From NCBI GenBank assembly GCA_963783085.1, contig CAWAMJ010000009.1, positions 1 through 8,481 of the forward strand: DNA of 8,481 nucleotides. The letters run 5' to 3'. This DNA comes from CAVYUC01 sp963783085. Its GTDB lineage: Bacteria > Bacteroidota > Bacteroidia > Bacteroidales > Prolixibacteraceae. Made by a program: the position numbers and the translations under genes. Numbering within the stretch: the first letter of the stretch is position 1; each line of letters starts with the position of its first letter. Shown piece after piece: positions 7,086-8,481 of this stretch. Under the pieces are notes generated by a model that saw nothing but the letters and a program-made list of their open reading frames with translations, ran no database searches and was not told the DNA's origin.

Positions 7086-8477
7086 ATGAAAAACATACTA
7101 ATCAGCAATATTGGTAACAGAAACCTGAAGGTTAATGGAAAATTTATTACAAAAATTTTCGATTCAGAAAATAACCTATCATTTAGGGAACAAACTTCAA
7201 TTATCTGGCAAAAAATTCAGAAAAACGAAAATAAGGATGAACTGGAGCCGGTTATCATTAGCGAAGTAATTGAAAAAGAAAAAAATGAATTAATAAAAGT
7301 TATTCTTTTTTCAAGCGACATGCCTGAAACCCTCAGGAACGATCAGGACACAGTTTTTGAAGGTGAAATTCTTTGTCATATTTTAAAACAAAAATATCCC
7401 GGAATTGAATTTGTAAATATTCCGGTAAGAGCAAGTGTTTTTATTCACGATGAATTATTCAGGCAGTATCGCCGGATATTATCAGAATTAAAATCAAAGC
7501 ACAAGGAAAAACATGTTGTTTATTGCGATGCCGGTGGTACTTCGCAACAAAAATTTTCAATAAAAATTGCTCTCGAATACCTGTTCGACCCCGACCAGTT
7601 CACCGTTTATTATGTGGCCCAGGAACAAAAGGGAATAAGCAAAATTATGCGGGGTGAAAGCTACGAGTACCGCAAAATTATTGAAATGGAGCACATTTCA
7701 AGAGCTATTCAATCATCATCGTACCAAATTGCAACCGAGCTATTATCCAGACACATAACTAAAAACCTTTCTCATAAAGTCCAACTCATATCGTTTTTAG
7801 ATAATCGGTTGAGGCTGTTTTTCCATTCTGCAGAAAATGACGCAAAACAATTGCTCCAAACAAATAAAATTAATATTCCCTCATTTGTACAACAGTACCT
7901 GAATAATGAACCGGTTGGAGATTATGCGGGATGGGAAAATGTATTAGATAAAAGTGATTTTTTTCAACTTTGTGAAATTTTAATTGCATCGCAATGGAAG
8001 TTTCTGAATAACCATATTGAACAGGCGGTACATTTTTTCGTCATGTTTTATGAAAATTATTTACTGATGGTTATTCAAAAACACTTTGGATATAATGTGA
8101 GAAAAAATTATGATTATTACATGGATAGATTGATCATGGATATTCAAGGAGGCATTTTCGAATTGCCGGAAGGCATCTTGCCAGTCAAAGGTATTCCTCT
8201 CCAAATTGTGTTTACCGAACAATTAAAAGAAGTAAATCATTTAAAATTATTGAAATTGCTAAAAAAACTTAATTCAATATTGTCTGGAACCAGGCAAGGA
8301 ATTGATAAAATAAGGAACGATTATGCCCACCGGGGGAAAGCAATAACCAAAAAGAATTTTGAAAAAAAACCTTTTTACAGCCATTTTATGGAGTGCTTTC
8401 GTTTAATGGGAATTAATTTTGACCGGAACTATTATGATGAGATGCATCGGGAAGTTTGTGAAATCATTCGAAACTAA
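7086..8477 (+). CDS. csm6: Csm6-like CARF-HEPN ribonuclease, cyclic oligoadenylate effector
   Basis: Predicted stand-alone RNase switched on by the cyclic oligoadenylate that Cas10 makes. The 463-residue product has an N-terminal Rossmann-like CARF region: first strand and loop ILISNIGNRN (4-13), strand KVILFSSD (71-78), then HVVYCDAGGTSQQKFS (143-158), whose GGTSQQ occupies the place of the ligand-binding GGT motif, and strand FTVYYVAQE (172-180). A helical linker follows (about 200-300). The C-terminal helical domain contains KIRNDYAHRGK, giving the HEPN catalytic pattern R410-x4-H415. Size fits Csm6/Csx1 proteins, usually dimers. The ATG is directly followed by the first CARF strand, which supports the start. 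Its loop sequences differ from the commonest Csm6 forms (IGTTDP-like and GGTPQM-like), so the exact CARF clade and whether it prefers cA4 or cA6 cannot be read here. It is separated from csm5 by the ATPase gene. Confidence 0.87.
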   Translation: MKNILISNIGNRNLKVNGKFITKIFDSENNLSFREQTSIIWQKIQKNENKDELEPVIISEVIEKEKNELIKVILFSSDMPETLRNDQDTVFEGEILCHILKQKYPGIEFVNIPVRASVFIHDELFRQYRRILSELKSKHKEKHVVYCDAGGTSQQKFSIKIALEYLFDPDQFTVYYVAQEQKGISKIMRGESYEYRKIIEMEHISRAIQSSSYQIATELLSRHITKNLSHKVQLISFLDNRLRLFFHSAENDAKQLLQTNKINIPSFVQQYLNNEPVGDYAGWENVLDKSDFFQLCEILIASQWKFLNNHIEQAVHFFVMFYENYLLMVIQKHFGYNVRKNYDYYMDRLIMDIQGGIFELPEGILPVKGIPLQIVFTEQLKEVNHLKLLKLLKKLNSILSGTRQGIDKIRNDYAHRGKAITKKNFEKKPFYSHFMECFRLMGINFDRNYYDEMHREVCEIIRN

Positions 8478-8481
8478 ACCA

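Overview
The window holds a type III-A (Csm) CRISPR-Cas interference operon, all on the + strand and tightly packed: cas10/csm1 (45-2558), csm2 (2564-2989), csm3 (3003-3668), csm4 (3674-4669), csm5 (4675-5784), then an AAA ATPase with a DUF4143-type C-terminus (5849-7045), then a CARF-HEPN effector of the Csm6 kind (7086-8477). The first 30 bases may be the last codons of another upstream gene in the same operon. The window contains no CRISPR array, cas6, cas1 or cas2.

The source looks like a member of the Bacteroidota. Genes start without a clear Shine-Dalgarno, in A/T-rich leaders. The one good promoter match has the Bacteroidota -7 element TAnnTTTG. The ATPase also reads like the multicopy ATP-binding proteins common in that phylum. 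This is inference from sequence style, not a database match.

How the genes work together: Csm2-Csm5 and Cas10 form the crRNA-guided Csm complex. Csm3 keeps the Asp that cuts target RNA (D35). Cas10 keeps both activities: an HD nuclease motif (H17-D18) for DNA and a Palm GGDD (631-634, with D575/D577) for making cyclic oligoadenylate. The last gene should be the receiver: an N-terminal CARF sensor and a C-terminal HEPN RNase motif (R410-x4-H415). So the window encodes the whole chain from target recognition to second messenger to collateral RNase.

The unusual part is 5785-7085. The five csm genes are separated by 5-13 bases, but a 64-base gap with two perfect 19-bp direct repeats and an overlapping promoter-like element precedes the ATPase. 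The ATPase therefore looks like an independently regulated cassette placed between csm5 and csm6, either a hitchhiker or an undescribed accessory. The 40 bases between the ATPase and csm6 show no convincing promoter, so csm6 may now depend on the ATPase promoter or on read-through.
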